Shown in pieces: positions 21,819 through 34,974 of a stretch of DNA of 64,000 nt. Position numbers and translations under genes: made by a program. Position 1 is the stretch's first letter, and each line of letters starts with the position of its first letter. Source of the DNA: Ceriagrion tenellum (taxonomy: Eukaryota > Arthropoda > Insecta > Odonata > Coenagrionidae); NCBI GenBank assembly GCA_963169105.1, contig OY720636.1:119492188-119556187 (forward strand), given 5' to 3'. The notes under the pieces were generated by a model. That model did not search any database. It was not told the DNA's origin and saw nothing but the letters and a program-made list of their open reading frames with translations.

Positions 21819-21929
21819 CCTTAACCATTCTCCTAACTCACCCTCCAGACGCGAATCGGGAAGCATTTATCCGCCATAGCCAGCAGGGATATCAGGTGCA
21901 CACGGCGGATGACAATTTTTATTGAGATC

Positions 21930-23740
21930 CTATCAATAGTGGAAAATTATTGCACTTACTGATCGATAAGAATTCTCTAATAGTTTATACCTTTGTTCCG
22001 CATTCCCACTAGCAGTCAATACTTAAGCAATTATTAACAAGCCACTGAAAGTGTAGTAATTAGAAAGATATTACGAATAATATCTTTATTAGGCCGAATA
22101 TTGTATCTGTTTCTTCCGGTATAATGTATAATTTACTTAGAGGGCAGAAGTATTGAGCTTCTGCCCTACAGGCTTACTTTTATCGCCATTTTTAACCACT
22201 TCAATTGCATGTTTATTATGTCAACAATACTGCACCGACTCACTTTTATAGTTACGAAGTTCATTCACGACAACAATTTGTTTACAAATATAGAACATAA
22301 AGGCAATGAGCCCATTTATCCTTTGAAATTAAGTTTTACTCAATGTGTTCCCAAATTTAGCTAACCGAACATACGCAATAATTTTCTATTAATTAAACTT
22401 AGAGTAACTTTATAAACTTATTCCAATTTTCTTTTACGTAATCATTACGTCACGACACAAATGAATGTGAATGGTCACCAAAAAACAAGTCAATAACGTT
22501 GCATCGCAGTACGTTAGATGATGCAAAACGTGCTAATGTCCACATACTTTTACTAAATCTCAAAGTTTATAAATACAGATAAAAAGGTTATATACAAAAA
22601 CCTACTCTTTAAACATGATAAGGTATTCGTAGCCAAAGAAATAATCAGCTATCGTTCGTCTAAGTTCCTTCCCCTTTTCCTGAAGAAATAGTTCACTTCC
22701 GTCAGCATTAAAACATATCAGTCAAGAACGAAAAAGGGCAAGAGATATTTGAGAATTTCAATACTCCACCGTACGTTATCACTTCAAAAATATTAAATAT
22801 ATGAGCATTTAGATTAAGAATTTCCACGCAATAAAGTTCGAATTTCATCAACACTATGACAGAAAGACTATTTCCTGAAGTATTATCGACGTAGTCGCAC
22901 AAAAAACTAAGGTAGAAAAACTAAGGTTGTTTCGCAATAACACTGAACCTTTTTAGTGTCAATACTCTTCAAGGTGCGTGAGTTTTCGTTACAATTTCCC
23001 GACGGATGCTTGTCTCAGCCGGTGCAAAACGGTGCAGTGGCATATTTTGATGGTGAAGTTCCAACTTTAATTGTCCGCAAGCATTAGTGTTTTTAAGAAA
23101 TATTAGCACTTTCATTAATTTTATTGATAATATAATATTCACGTGAGAACAATATGCCCTACATCAGTAAATAGCTAAACTGAAAGGTTGGAGCGAGCAG
23201 AGGAAAGTTGACCGATGGTGTCTCAATAGTTGATGCAGCTATAAATCCATGTTTCCATCTCATCCACTTCCAATTGGTTATCTCATTTCCGATTTTTAAT
23301 TCTTTAGTTCCAGTGAGGAGTGTCAAATTTCATTCTATTGTGTATATTTGCAACCACTTATTATCAATCGATTCCTAGTGCCACCGGGTTCTCGATCATA
23401 AGTGAGTATAATTCACTTATCCGTAAATGCATTTGGCCTATCTAACGTTTCTTAAACTCGAATTCTGAGAATACTGAGACTAGCCACGATACGCATTACC
23501 AAAAAGGATTCCCCCATAAGTGCGAGTTTGCACGCCCTTCAACTCTCCCCGAAGATTTTGAGAAAATACAGATGAAACTTTGGTTTTGGTACAATAGTTT
23601 AATGCACGACCAATACCTCTACAACACAAGGAGAAGATTCAAATGTCATTGAGGTTCTTATATTTCTGGAAATGAAATTCCCCACAAGAGATTCCCCGCG
23701 ACGTCTAAGGGCACATACTTCGTCTCGCAATGAGACGAGG
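21930..23740. other. AT-rich intronic DNA, nothing recognised
   Basis: No gene, RNA or repeat could be supported in this stretch. Confidence 0.45.
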
Positions 23741-23746
23741 GAACAA

Positions 23747-23763
23747 ACACACACACACACACA
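23747..23763 (+). repeat. (AC)n microsatellite
   Basis: About eight uninterrupted AC units. A small cgtctc/gagacg hairpin lies just upstream at 23720-23737. Confidence 0.85.
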
Positions 23764-23869
23764 TTGCACGTCATCAGGTAGTGAGACGCTTCTCTCGATG
23801 AGGATGAGCTAAAGTCCTAGGGTCCCACGCGTCCTTATCTCTCAAGACCACCATTAGGCCCGTACGTGT

Positions 23870-24200
23870 ACTCACTCTCAAAACGGAGTCGGCGAAGGAA
23901 GAGCTACGGCGGCGGCATTAGCCCGACCTTAATGAATAAGTGCCCTAGCACCCCCGCGAGGGAGGAGGGGGATGGTGTTTGCGGGCGTGCGACGGAGGCA
24001 AGGGCGCCCCCTTCCGGACTGGGTGATGAACTGCACTCGTTAAGAGCTCATCCTCCTCGCAACAGCGGCGTTGTCAACTCAGATTTGTAAAAGACGCCAA
24101 ATCTCCGGAGATGCCTCTTAAGAGGAAGGGGAAGTGGGTTTCAAGCAGCAGACTCCAAGGGTTGCGGGGCAAACTGGGCCAAATTAGAGTCAGGCCAATA
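23870..24200. other. GC-rich patch of unknown origin
   Basis: A sharply bounded GC-rich stretch in AT-rich DNA. A 33-bp part (about 23897-23930) resembles 6529-6562 within the SINE-like relic, and a later cgttaagagctcatcc resembles another part, but the order is only loosely kept. It could be a diverged copy of that repeat or a small regulatory island. The 74-codon frame across it has no recognisable motif. Confidence 0.3.
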
Positions 24201-25580
24201 ACACCGCGCCATTCCGCGCAGACCAGTATTTACTAGACTATATGACTGTCACCTGCCGTGTTTATCCAACACTTACTTTTTATGTTCGTCTACCAGCAAC
24301 ACACCAAATTCTAAAAATGAATTTATTCGTCTCGCGCACCTCAAAAAAAGAAAAAACTCCAAAAAAAACAGATGAGATACTGGGAACGTCCATTATCATC
24401 CACCCTTATTATTTTACTTTCTTTCGTAATACCCCTCTTCGCATTCCTTTACATAATTTACTCCCTTTCAATGACTTTCGTCAAGATACCCCGACCATAT
24501 GGCTATTTAGAGGCTCTCGGGGTATCAAGGAGACATTCTGACGAATCACCATCAAATATAAGTGTCTTGGAACAGCTGATTCCTCGCGGACTGAACAATG
24601 AAAAAAACAGGTTAAATATTTTATTGCGAGGTGAATGTACTCAGTGGTACCATGAAAGCTATTTATATACTACACTAGCGACAGATATTTTATTTTTACC
24701 TATTTCAGAAGAGCAATAATGATCCAATAACCAAATCTTTTAGGAAATTTTAATACGGAGAGGAAGACGATATGAGGCATTTAAGAGTCTAATGATGAAA
24801 AGAGAATGATCTAATGGCGAAAAATCTGGTGGAGGAGACGATAGGGGCGGGATTTTGGATGTTAGGGTAACGACTGCCCAAAACTTAAACATAATTCTTG
24901 ATTGAAAAATAAGGCCCAGAGAAAATATAACTACTTTAACGCAAATGGCGACTTATCTAACCCACGAGATATTTTGGTACATTTTTAAAAATTAACTTCC
25001 ACTCCTATAAATGCAAAAACTTGTATCGAGTACAAACTAGACCATTACCACTTCAGCAAAATAATTCTTCCTCAAAATTATTTTTCTACAGCAGTTTTGG
25101 GTCAGGGCTGTCATCGATTTTTGGTACCCATAAGATGAGTCGCGTTTCTCTACGTATCGCTATTCTCTAAGCCAATACAAATAGCGTATCTCCTTCGTGA
25201 GAGATGGAAGCTTGCTTAAATATTCCATCTCTGGGCTTAATGGGACATAAACAGGCATCGCAAAACGCAGGCCCTGCGCGGGGGAAAGAAGGAAGGCCGT
25301 TAAGACGAAGAGAAGGAAAGAAAAACGTTGCGTCAGCATGGCGGTCTAGCAGACTGCAGCGTGCCTCCCAGAGTGGCAAAGATTCCCTAAGAACTTGAGA
25401 GAAAAAAGCATTCTGGTGTTTCTCCAGAGGAGGCATTCTTAATTCTTCGAAAAAATCGGAAGGAACTTAATCGATGAGGGCTACCAAAAAGAGCATCAGG
25501 AAACAAACCAAACAAAATTAAGTTGAAAATGTGATTACAGAGCTATTGAAATGGATTTAATAAGCGTACGATATATAATT
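24201..25580. other. Intronic DNA, nothing firmly recognised
   Basis: A 115-codon frame at 24372-24719 with one hydrophobic run shows no family signature and is probably chance. A short GC-richer stretch at 25200-25440 is unexplained. Confidence 0.4.
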
Positions 25581-25584
25581 ATAT

Positions 25585-25776
25585 TTAAGTTGAATGAAAT
25601 AAACTTTTAAATGCCGACTCATTTATTCGTACAGCTCGTTTCAACGCTTGAAGCGTCATCATCATGAACAAAATGTACCTCACCAAATTTTACTCATCAT
25701 AACGCTTTAAGCGTTGAAACTCGTTTTACGAATAGTTTACAGAGTGGGCATTTTAAAGTGTCTTTCTTTTAACTTT
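25585..25776. mobile_element. Fold-back element of two inverted hammerhead-like units
   Basis: Arms of about 75 bp (25585-25656 and 25702-25776) are inverted copies. The inner 32 bp match at 27 positions. Read outward, each arm has a tgatga/catcat-type box, a hairpin acgctt-aagcgt, gttgaaac, a gtacgaat/ttacgaata word, then ggcattt-aaagt and an aactta-like end. The left arm is read on the minus strand and the right arm on the plus strand. Box, stem and GAAAC are arranged as in the motif at 7237-7270, but with a different stem sequence that still pairs. It is probably a retroelement terminus or retrozyme-like unit duplicated head to head. Confidence 0.55.
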
Positions 25777-25779
25777 ACA

Positions 25780-28700
25780 ATGACGTTCCCAACATCTCGC
25801 AAATATAGTTGAGTATATTTAAAACTATATTGTTTCTCTGCAGCATTTTAAACACGAGTGGCGTCCGAGCATTCCTCGAGTCACAGCGATTCAGAAAAAG
25901 TTAAAGCGATACCAATGCTAAAAACGGTAAGGATATATAGAACCTCAATAGAGAATGACCAAGTAAAAATAAACTATAGTACTTTTACGTGGATCATGTA
26001 GCTTCCGCTCATCTAACCCATTTATACAATAGCTTTTTGAATTTTTTCTTTGCATGTGCTAAACATTTCTACGGTGAAATTAAGAGTGATCTCGCTACAA
26101 TCTTCATTTTTCACTTTACCCTGGTGTATTTTAAAGGCCAAACAAAATTGGTACTGGAATAACTCGACTTCATAATATATTAGGATCAAGGCTTTGCATT
26201 TTATACCAATTAAGCATACCAAGCCATCCATGGTTACTGGCGTTTGGCAGCTATCAGGGATTATTCTTTTGCTCCCCAAAACAAAATACGAAAACGAGAA
26301 TTACATTCTCCACGAAAGTGTAATATCTATCATCGCTCAGGTGAATCAATCAAAAAAATAATATGAAACTATTTTTATTTTGAATGAGTTATGAAAACAC
26401 TTCAAAAAGAGGAAACTATGCACAAAAGTTTGAACCAAGTTAATAACAGCCCAAAGCCGTTTGAAATTCACACATCGGGGATAAGAAGGGCAGTCCTTTC
26501 CCTTCCAGTGACGCCAGCGGTTTATAGCGGTTAAGGAGAATCCAGGTACTCAGAAACTCACTAAGCTAGGATTAAGGTTGAGGTCTCCGGGGGTATTAAC
26601 CGGATGTAAACCCTGGACAGTAAAGATCTTTAGCTGAAAGCTCTGAAAAATGAGTTAAACGCCACTGAATCATTTATAGCGATCAATAATACAGTGATGA
26701 GCTCGCAAAGGTGCCACACAATCTTCATTTTGTTAAAATCCTCGTATCAGCTAAGCTGAAAGTACTGGGGATTCATACAAAAAAATATATCCATTATTTC
26801 TTAATAATAGTGGTATCATAGAGTGAAAATTAGGTTTCGTAAAAGAACAAGGCTTTACTTTATTACGGACAAATCTTGGATTCAGGACAGGAAAATGTAA
26901 TGGCAAAAAGAATATGAAACTTAAATAAATGGTGTTAGCCGAGACCTATGATATGATTGCATGCACATACATAATTTTTCCGAAAATTTTTCAAATTCGA
27001 TATTTCTTATTCATAATCCTCGGTCGACTTTTTTTTAAAACACAAGAAAACATTAAGATCAGTCTCTTTTTGTGGGTCATGTGTTTTTCTTCCGCAACAA
27101 ACTAACTCTTTTTGGGAAAAGGAAGCTCCGAAGGCATTATCCGAGGTAGTAAAGGAGATTAAACATGGTGTAAACCGATTATCCATTAATGCGAATAAGA
27201 ATAGGTTAAAGGGTGAAGCATGAAAGCGCCACTTGTATGGAATGGTTCCGTAAAAGCTCCCATATATATTTTCAATTAGGGATGGATACGGTATTAACCT
27301 CACCACTTGGCGCCAGTTTAGAAGCCTTATAAGCTGACTTTTCTAGTAGGCTTAGTCCACAGCGAAACTTCGCGCCCGTATATGGGGAGTCGAGGAAACC
27401 AAATTTTAGCCGTCGACAGGACAGGGTGAGTTGGAAAAGTCTACTTCCCATGTCTTCCACGGGATTTATTTTTTGACCTTCCACGTGTAAACATCTGGAG
27501 AAACCTAATTTCCTGACATTCTCCACTCCGAAACCCATCCACCGCAATGGGTCGTGCCAAGAGGGAGTCGAAAGATGGAATCCTTACCTCTAAACTTCCA
27601 TATATCCGAGACATCTCTGCTAGCAACTCAAGAAAGAACGCACTCAGAAATACCCTCGGAAAAAACATCCACTCAATTTAAACAATTCCGGGCATAATTT
27701 TGTCACGTTTTGATCAACGAATAGAGCATGAATTTCGTAATCTTAGAAAGGGATCAATTCGCGGTTGGTAGAATGACTGCAAGGAAGATGGGAGCTCACT
27801 ACAACCAGTCAGAAAGCCTAAAAATTAATTAAAATTTCAGAAATCTTAACCAGGGGGAGAAGGTTTTAGAATAGGAACAAGGAAAATAATATGAAATAAG
27901 ATATTTAAAGGATGACTTTATGCCCTGCAACGCCAGATGTTGATTTCTTCTTATATAGCCATTGTGATTTTTTTACTTAGTTTTGACTGCTTTCAAGTTG
28001 GTATTTATCTTCAAGGTTTTGCCAATAAATGTTTACAATTATATCGATTGTTCAGACACTTCCAGATTTTATCTAAATTTTCCATCTTAATGTTACTCGA
28101 GCTTGGCTTTCTTACGCTCGCCATATAGGCAGAAACATATAAACTAAAGTTGTCTTGGATACACATAGCAAACAAACATCTAAAGCTAGGAAAAGAATGG
28201 AAATGCTGGGGAAAGGCTCAGTGAGATAGGTCAACACAATGCCGTGTGGTTCGGAGGTGTACTGACAAGTAAAATTCCGATGCCTTCCTAGGTGACTAAA
28301 ATGAAGTACGAAAAATTGCATTTAGACGTGGCATGTGACACTTGCAGAGCCTCCCGCTAGAAATTAATGGGTGCGAGACATTTGGAAGAGAAAAAAAACC
28401 TCCCGCCTGAACTAGCATAGCAAGCATGTGGATCACAGTTTTTTCTGCTAAGTCCTCACATTCGTAAAAGGAGTCCTCAAATTCGTTCCCAACCGGTAAA
28501 AAATGAAAACATATTTTCTCCACGAAATAATCATGCTCATATTTCTCCTATTGCAGAGCCACTCTATGAATCCTTCTGAATGACCCATTCATCAGAAATC
28601 CCAGAAAAAACCAAAGATGGGATATCATGAGCCTTAATTTGGGAACTTCCGAGTGCCCTATCCTGTTTATGGATTGAGCCTTGCTCTCTCATCGTCCGCG

Positions 28701-31700
28701 CCTACTAGATGCGTGGGAGCGGTTCAGTCCTCACAAATGGAATGCGAAGCGTGTCCCTTGATCAATAAACGGCAGCCTTCCCGTTTAATTAAGGACCTAT
28801 GATGTCTCCTAGCAACTCATTTTTGGAGCGGAGCGTACAGAAACAACACCCGTACGGGTGCTATTCACTTCGATGCCTCTTGAAAACATATTGGAGGGGG
28901 ATTCGGGAGACATTATCACTCCACGTCCCGCAGCAGGGCAGGTCTCGATCACCTAATTCCATGCAATGATTGCAGCTTCCATCTATTATACTCGAAGAAA
29001 TCCTGTTTTATACGATACACGATCGCGCAGAATATCTGCTTGCCGGTACTTGATATAGACGACTGAATCCCTTATGATTGGAGTCGCCCAAAAGGTTTAC
29101 TGGAGAGGAAGCAATGTTTTCATTCAATAGTGGCGCACATCCAATATGATTTTAAATCAATCGATCAATAGCAGCAGGTATCCTAAAAAAAACTGACGAG
29201 ACATTTTATTAATAGCAAGTTAAATGGCCAGAAAAATACTATTAACCAGAGGAGGAATGGGTGGAGCTGATTTTTAAAAAATCTCAAAGGGATTGTAAAA
29301 GCTAACATGATTGGTCGATGGCTGCTAGGTTCTATTAGGAGCGAGTAGTACCGCATCAATTATAAAATCAAGCATCTCAGCGAGTATGATGGAGATTATG
29401 CTCGCAAGCCAGGATACTGGTTCAGTATCACACTATATTGGATAGACATCATACAAGCGAAGATCCAGGAACTTGTGCTGAATCAAATATCGAGTGAAAC
29501 TGGCTACAAGGCACAACGCTTAAATCGAGCAAAGAGCGAGCTGTTATGTTTGGCAAATAACACATGTTTGGAAGTGACACAAGAGGGATTATTGGGAAAA
29601 TTTTTCAGAAAGAACAGATATAATACAATGATTAACAATTAGCAAAATGGTAACATCCCTAAATCTCTTCCAATCTATAGGAAATCTCCGGGTAAATTTC
29701 CAACCAATACAATACATAACAATACGAAGTTACAAATCAAAAATCCATTCAAAATAACATCAGGTTTTGAATCAGTAACATTATATAGTATACATAAGAG
29801 CAACGAAACTACTCTTGAACCAATATTGAACCGTGATAGAAATAAGAGATAACAAACGTATTGCAATAAATAGGAAATCATGATAAAACTTCCATAACTA
29901 ACACACATTTATATATTGTCATTTGTATCTTTCAATAAACGTATAGTCAACGTGATAATAAATACTTTAAAAAACGACCGATAAATAATAGATTTTTCCG
30001 TAGTTCAACTTCAGACTTGCAAAACTAAGTAACTATTAGGTTACAAGAGGAGAAATCAGTGAAACATATCTGTAGATCCTTACTTGTTTAACCAATGGAA
30101 ATCTTGGATTGAATTTATTGAAAATGTCATCGTTAATGTCCTCTTTATCTCACAAAAAAACATTAAATCGCAATTTAAAAACTTATCTCAGCATTACAAA
30201 CCCAATTTAAGTTGACCAACAGTTTGTGGCTCTCCATTCAAAATCTTACGTCGAACAGAGATCAATTCATCTCCATCATAAAGTGATTAAGGCTGAAATG
30301 GGGCGAAAAGCTAAGAGAATATTCGGTCAGGACTTCCAATATTTTGAATTTTAACTTTTCCTTCAAGGATGCCACCCAACTCATAGCAGAGGACCTTCAA
30401 CGAATGCAAATACTTAGCATTATGAGCTGCTGATATATATTTAGCAAATTAATTTTATTCGGTGAATTTGGGGAATTATGAGAAGCACTGTATTCGAAAT
30501 TAACTCTAAACAGACTACCTTGAACGGTACATCGGAAAGAAGACCATATTTTATTTCCTCCATTTGGAAAAAAGAACATCATTCTAGGCTTATATATCAG
30601 GGCGGCCATCCAACCGTAAAATCGTGAACATCCGTGAATCCGTGAATTTTGATGCCCATGAAAAATCCGAGACTCATCCGTGAATATCGAGGGTAGACTA
30701 TTGACTTGGGTATTTGTGGGAACTCTCTTTGGTGTTATCATATGTTGGGATGGTAAAAATTTCGGTATTATTTCATCCTGGGATAGTTCTGGGTTGTCTC
30801 CCATGAATGTTATAGCATACGCCGTTTCACGCCATAGAATTTCACTAGTAACTTCTATCTAAGAGACTTTTCTTCGCATTCCCTTGTCAAATCCTTAAAA
30901 CTCTTTCCAGCAGAGCGATCTTCATAGAGAAGTACGAAAAGATTGAAAAAAGTCCTATAATGACTAGTTTTAAGCGATTGACGGATTGACTGAATTCAGT
31001 GAACCACTTAACGTTTCCATTAGATTGATCATGAAAATTCTACTGAAAACAATTTCAATTCTTACTTTTTACTGGAATGACAGTTACTTTTTGAAACGCA
31101 AATGATTGACCAAACGTACGTTTTCATTGAATTATGGATTTTTAAACTTCAAAAATAATTACTTTTAATTACTGCATTTAACCGCAACAGAACCGTGGAA
31201 ATGGGGACTTTGGCTATTTAACAACCGTGGAATGCCATGTTAATATGACATTATTTAACGAGTGACCATATTGTTACTGCCAAGGTAGATTCTAGTAAGT
31301 TGAGCCGCACAACAATATACTAATCCACAGTAAGATATCTTAACTTCGTTTATTTCAGTCTGAAGAGAAGATCTGAGTAATAAATTCTCCTTTCAATATT
31401 CATAGTCATATAGTGATAACATTCACGCGTCCGCGCAAAATTATTTCCATATGCTTGTTATCGACGCATTATGTCTCCTATAACGACAAATTATTACATG
31501 AAATATTAATTCATTTAATAGTATACCAGTTTAACATTATGAAATCATAAGATAATGCCAACATACGAAATATAACCGATAGTTCGGTTCTCTAGGACGT
31601 ATGATTAAAGCGCAAATCTATTCATTTAGTCGGCATTAACGCTCAATAGGAGAAATCTAACTCTACCGATAGGCAAAATGAGATATCTGCATCCTCATGG

Positions 31701-34670
31701 GTGTAGAAGACTGAGTATTTTCGAGCCAATGCATTCATTACCGTAATAAGGGAGAGCAAATATAACGACTCTGTCCTGTGGGTGTAGTGCCACCAAAGTG
31801 ATCACCAATGCACAAAATTGTACATCAGAACACAATCACTGAAACGTCATGGTTGATAAGGTTCGCATTCTGTAATTGGAAGTGGATAGGAAAGCAAAAT
31901 TAATCCCGCAAACAAAGCGTTAACGATTCTTCGTTCATCATCTAAAGAGCTGTCACCAATAATACTAAAACGTTCGACATTCTATCAAACTAGCTCGATA
32001 TCGAGAGATTTTCGAACGGATTTTGAAGCCAAGATTGAGTATTTTTGTGATGCTACTGGCAGCCTTTGGGAGTGATCTCCATCAGCTACGTATATCTATA
32101 ATTCAGGGTTTCAACGAGCTGCACCATCTGAGCTTTAGAAAAATCCAATGCGCCCTCGAATCGTCGACAGTTTACCTATTGAGCACATGGCCAAAGAGAA
32201 AAGTTCAAAAAACATTCACATAAGTAGAATTTTATGAAAGTAGACGTCCAAACATACGAATATAAGCGACAAATTTAGTTATTTGGGGTTAATTAATCAA
32301 TGTTTATCGATATGGTTTGTTCATGGCAGTCAGCCAAGATTGATGTCCACCCAACATGTTTGAATACCGGCACAATAATCAAATGTCTCCTATCTTCTTA
32401 TGTTATTTCTCGAGGTTTTTATTGTCCAATTTTGGTTAAAGATATGAAGTAAAAATCAGAATAATTTCAAATTTTTAACAAATATCAACAGTACCTTGGT
32501 CTCTTTCACCTCATTTCAATTCAAATTTGAATAATTCCAAAGGATATAACACGCACACGAAACAGAAACTGCATTATAAACTATAGTATTCCACATGTGA
32601 CTAAGAACATGAATGTTTACCTTCCGTCAACTTATTTTTCATGTTAGCATAAAATAGAAATGTTCAATGTTTCTAAAAGTGATCAAAAATTTTCAAAAGT
32701 TTCTAAAATGGCTGCTACACATACAAACAGCTGGGATCATTTAGTTCTTTCAAGCTATCATGAGAACCCTAACCAGAATTTACGGAAGGCTACCTTGCGT
32801 ACGATAAATCTTCTCCATATGAAAATATTATCGGTGACATAAAGAAATAAGTCACACTATTGCAATTCACATCATCAGGGAAAGTATGAAGCATGAGCGT
32901 CCTATTCTACGTAATATAATTCATCAAATACAAAAACCTCTCATTCAAGACTAAAGTAATATGCCGTTAGTCGTGATTAATTCGAGCGCATTCATTTCAA
33001 ATGCAAAAAAATTTTCTTAAGTATTCCTTCAATTTTCAAATGTTCCTCTAATAAAAACTCTAGCTTTTTTCCCGAGTGATTTAAATTAAAATACGCCGTG
33101 GATTAAAAGGGAAAGTGTAATCTGACTGCGGAACGAAACGCGTGGAAAATTGTCCCTAAGTTTTATGGGGTGATATCAGGGGAAAAATAAAAGATTACTT
33201 TCGCCCCTTCGCCTCCACGCTCCTCATTCTTCCCCGACACCCTGAAAAAGGCTCTCCTCTCGAAGTGCAAATAAGGAGAAAGAATAATAAAAGGGGTTCG
33301 AGAGAGGATCCGGATTTTCTAGGGACAGTGAAAAATATCCAGACGTGAGAGGAAGACGTGGAGAGGTGGAGTCGTAAATCTGTCCACTTATATGAGGAGG
33401 CGTCACCAGGGATGTGATACACTGGGTTAAGCAGATTTGCGACCGTCTCGCGACACTTAATTCCCGTCTCCGTCCACCCATACCCACCCAGACACACACT
33501 CTCTCGCACATGTGACCGATCTCTCCTCTTAAAAGTTTTTTTTAGCTTTTTAATACATTATTTCAGTTTCTAATACCTGCGATGTATACTAATTAGTTTT
33601 ATGTTTCACGCTCCCGTGATCTTGTTAAAACTGCAGCATGTCAGCATGACTGCCGGGGCAACGAGATGATAAAATGTAAAGAAAAATCCGACTCGTTCCC
33701 AGCGAATACTCTCATTGGAGTCTGTTCGGGCTCACCACCATATCATTCACTGCGTTTCTGATGACGATGGACAACTCCTTCAATGAAACGTATTAGGATC
33801 CAATGGAGAACTCAAACAGTCTTAACTAACAGACAATGTCGCTTGGTAGACAACACGATGAACCTATGGTAAACAAGTTATTATAGTAGGTATAACCCCA
33901 CTTGAAGTGCCCCAGGTGATTTTAGTTTCTACTTGAATTAGTCTCTCGTAGAACCTATGAATTTATAGTATTTCTATTACATACTAATTACCAGTTTCTA
34001 ACACTAATTACTAATAACTAGGAGTACAGAAAGTCTGATTTGATGTCACGTCCATGCTAATAATAGCCGTCGGAAAATATTTCTCGGTTTAATGCTAATA
34101 AATTGGCCATAAATGCCTACCTTCGCGTTTTTTATTTTTAAGACACATTATTTCATGATTTAATACCAATTTATACGTCCTAGAATTAAAGCAAAAAATG
34201 AACGAAGAAACTAACGCCTTAGTAAATAATGTAATTAAAGCGGTCACAAACATCTGGTTCCATTTTACGTCGCTTTTCTTAAGCGCGCATCTCCAAACGT
34301 GAATCGAGGACTTACTGCAGTATATTAAATTCAAGTTCCAAGTTCTCAATAAAAACGTAGGAATTGTAGCTTCTAAGCGTGCATTTCGGTACCCAGGGGA
34401 CATTCGACAGGAAAAGTTAAAATCACGCAAAATAGGTAGGTGTTTATAATATTTCAACCCGTAGGTGTTTACCGGATTTTAACCCCCCTTCTTCGTTGGC
34501 AACCTTGAAGACCGAAATGCATCCACAGAAGTCAATACTACTGAGCTATTATTGATAATTTGATTTAAACTTTAACTGAAAGGAATCTACTTGTCAATTG
34601 CCGTATTGTCAATTTACGAGTATTGGGTTAACATGAATATGGAGGGTTCAAATGTTTGTTAAGGTAGCAC
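25780..34670. other. AT-rich intronic DNA, little recognised
   Basis: Nearly 9 kb without a supportable gene. Minor items are a perfect 14-bp palindrome cacccgtacgggtg at 28847-28860 and a run of ccgtgaa words at 30635-30690. GC-richer patches at 26470-26640, 27300-27670 and 33190-33510 show no identifiable function. Confidence 0.4.
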
Positions 34671-34676
34671 TCATTT

Positions 34677-34835
34677 GGGCTCTGGTCTGGCCGTGCCCCC
34701 CTGACTGCTTACGGTCATTGCCTAAGGGTCCGGGGAGCGGGAGCGGTTAGATCTTAAACTGGGATGAGTTTGCATCCATGGTGTGGAATTATCCCGAGCC
34801 GCACACATTGTATGTGGCATTTTTGTTATTTAGTA
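34677..34835 (+). mobile_element. SINE, second copy
   Basis: It shares with 5310-5482 the collinear blocks cctgact-ctt, tgcct, tccgggga-cg-gagcggtt, actgggatgagt, gcat and tggtgtggaat. A tggccg word at 34688 and ggttagatc at 34745 sit 57 bp apart. They resemble pol III A and B boxes spaced as in tRNAs with a long variable arm (Ser or Leu), so a tRNA-derived head is possible. The 3' tail is degraded, and no clear target duplication was found. Confidence 0.6.
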
Positions 34836-34974
34836 CATATAAAAGAAATTCTCATTGTGAAAATCAAACTGATTAACTTTTTATTTTTGCTTAACCGATC
34901 ACTGGGAGGGACAAGGGAAAATTGAAAAATAAAATTCGGAATCAAGAAAAAATCCAAACCTTCTCGTGTCACGC

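Larger units (their letters stand above)
19700..21830. promoter_or_regulatory. GC/CpG-rich island around the K2P first exon
   Basis: Base composition changes sharply from AT-rich flanks to GC-rich, CpG-rich DNA, with many ccg, cgc and gcg words, and falls back directly after the exon. This is the expected place for the K2P promoter and 5' leader. I see no convincing TATA box, so a dispersed-start promoter is likely. Long open frames on both strands in this island are by-products of GC richness. Confidence 0.6.

Noticed and set aside
21813..21925. Continuation of the K2P open frame past the donor to a stop at 21923-21925
   Set aside because: The reading after the donor lacks the F/Y-G filter residues and shows no K2P similarity. 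The gtgagt donor makes it intron.
23870..24090. Second copy of the SINE-like relic of 6.4-6.7 kb
   Set aside because: Only about 33 bp align well and later matches are out of order. Similarity of that size could arise by chance in a 64-kb comparison, so it is noted only as a GC-rich patch.
24372..24719. 115-codon frame with a hydrophobic segment
   Set aside because: No signal for a known membrane family, no supporting splice context, AT-rich composition like its surroundings.
30397..30804. 135-codon minus-strand frame
   Set aside because: Sequence is compositionally random and includes a short ccgtgaa repeat. No motif.
32023..32223. Open frame with a signal-peptide-like start
   Set aside because: The first codon is TTG, not ATG, in a eukaryotic context, and no mature-peptide signature follows.
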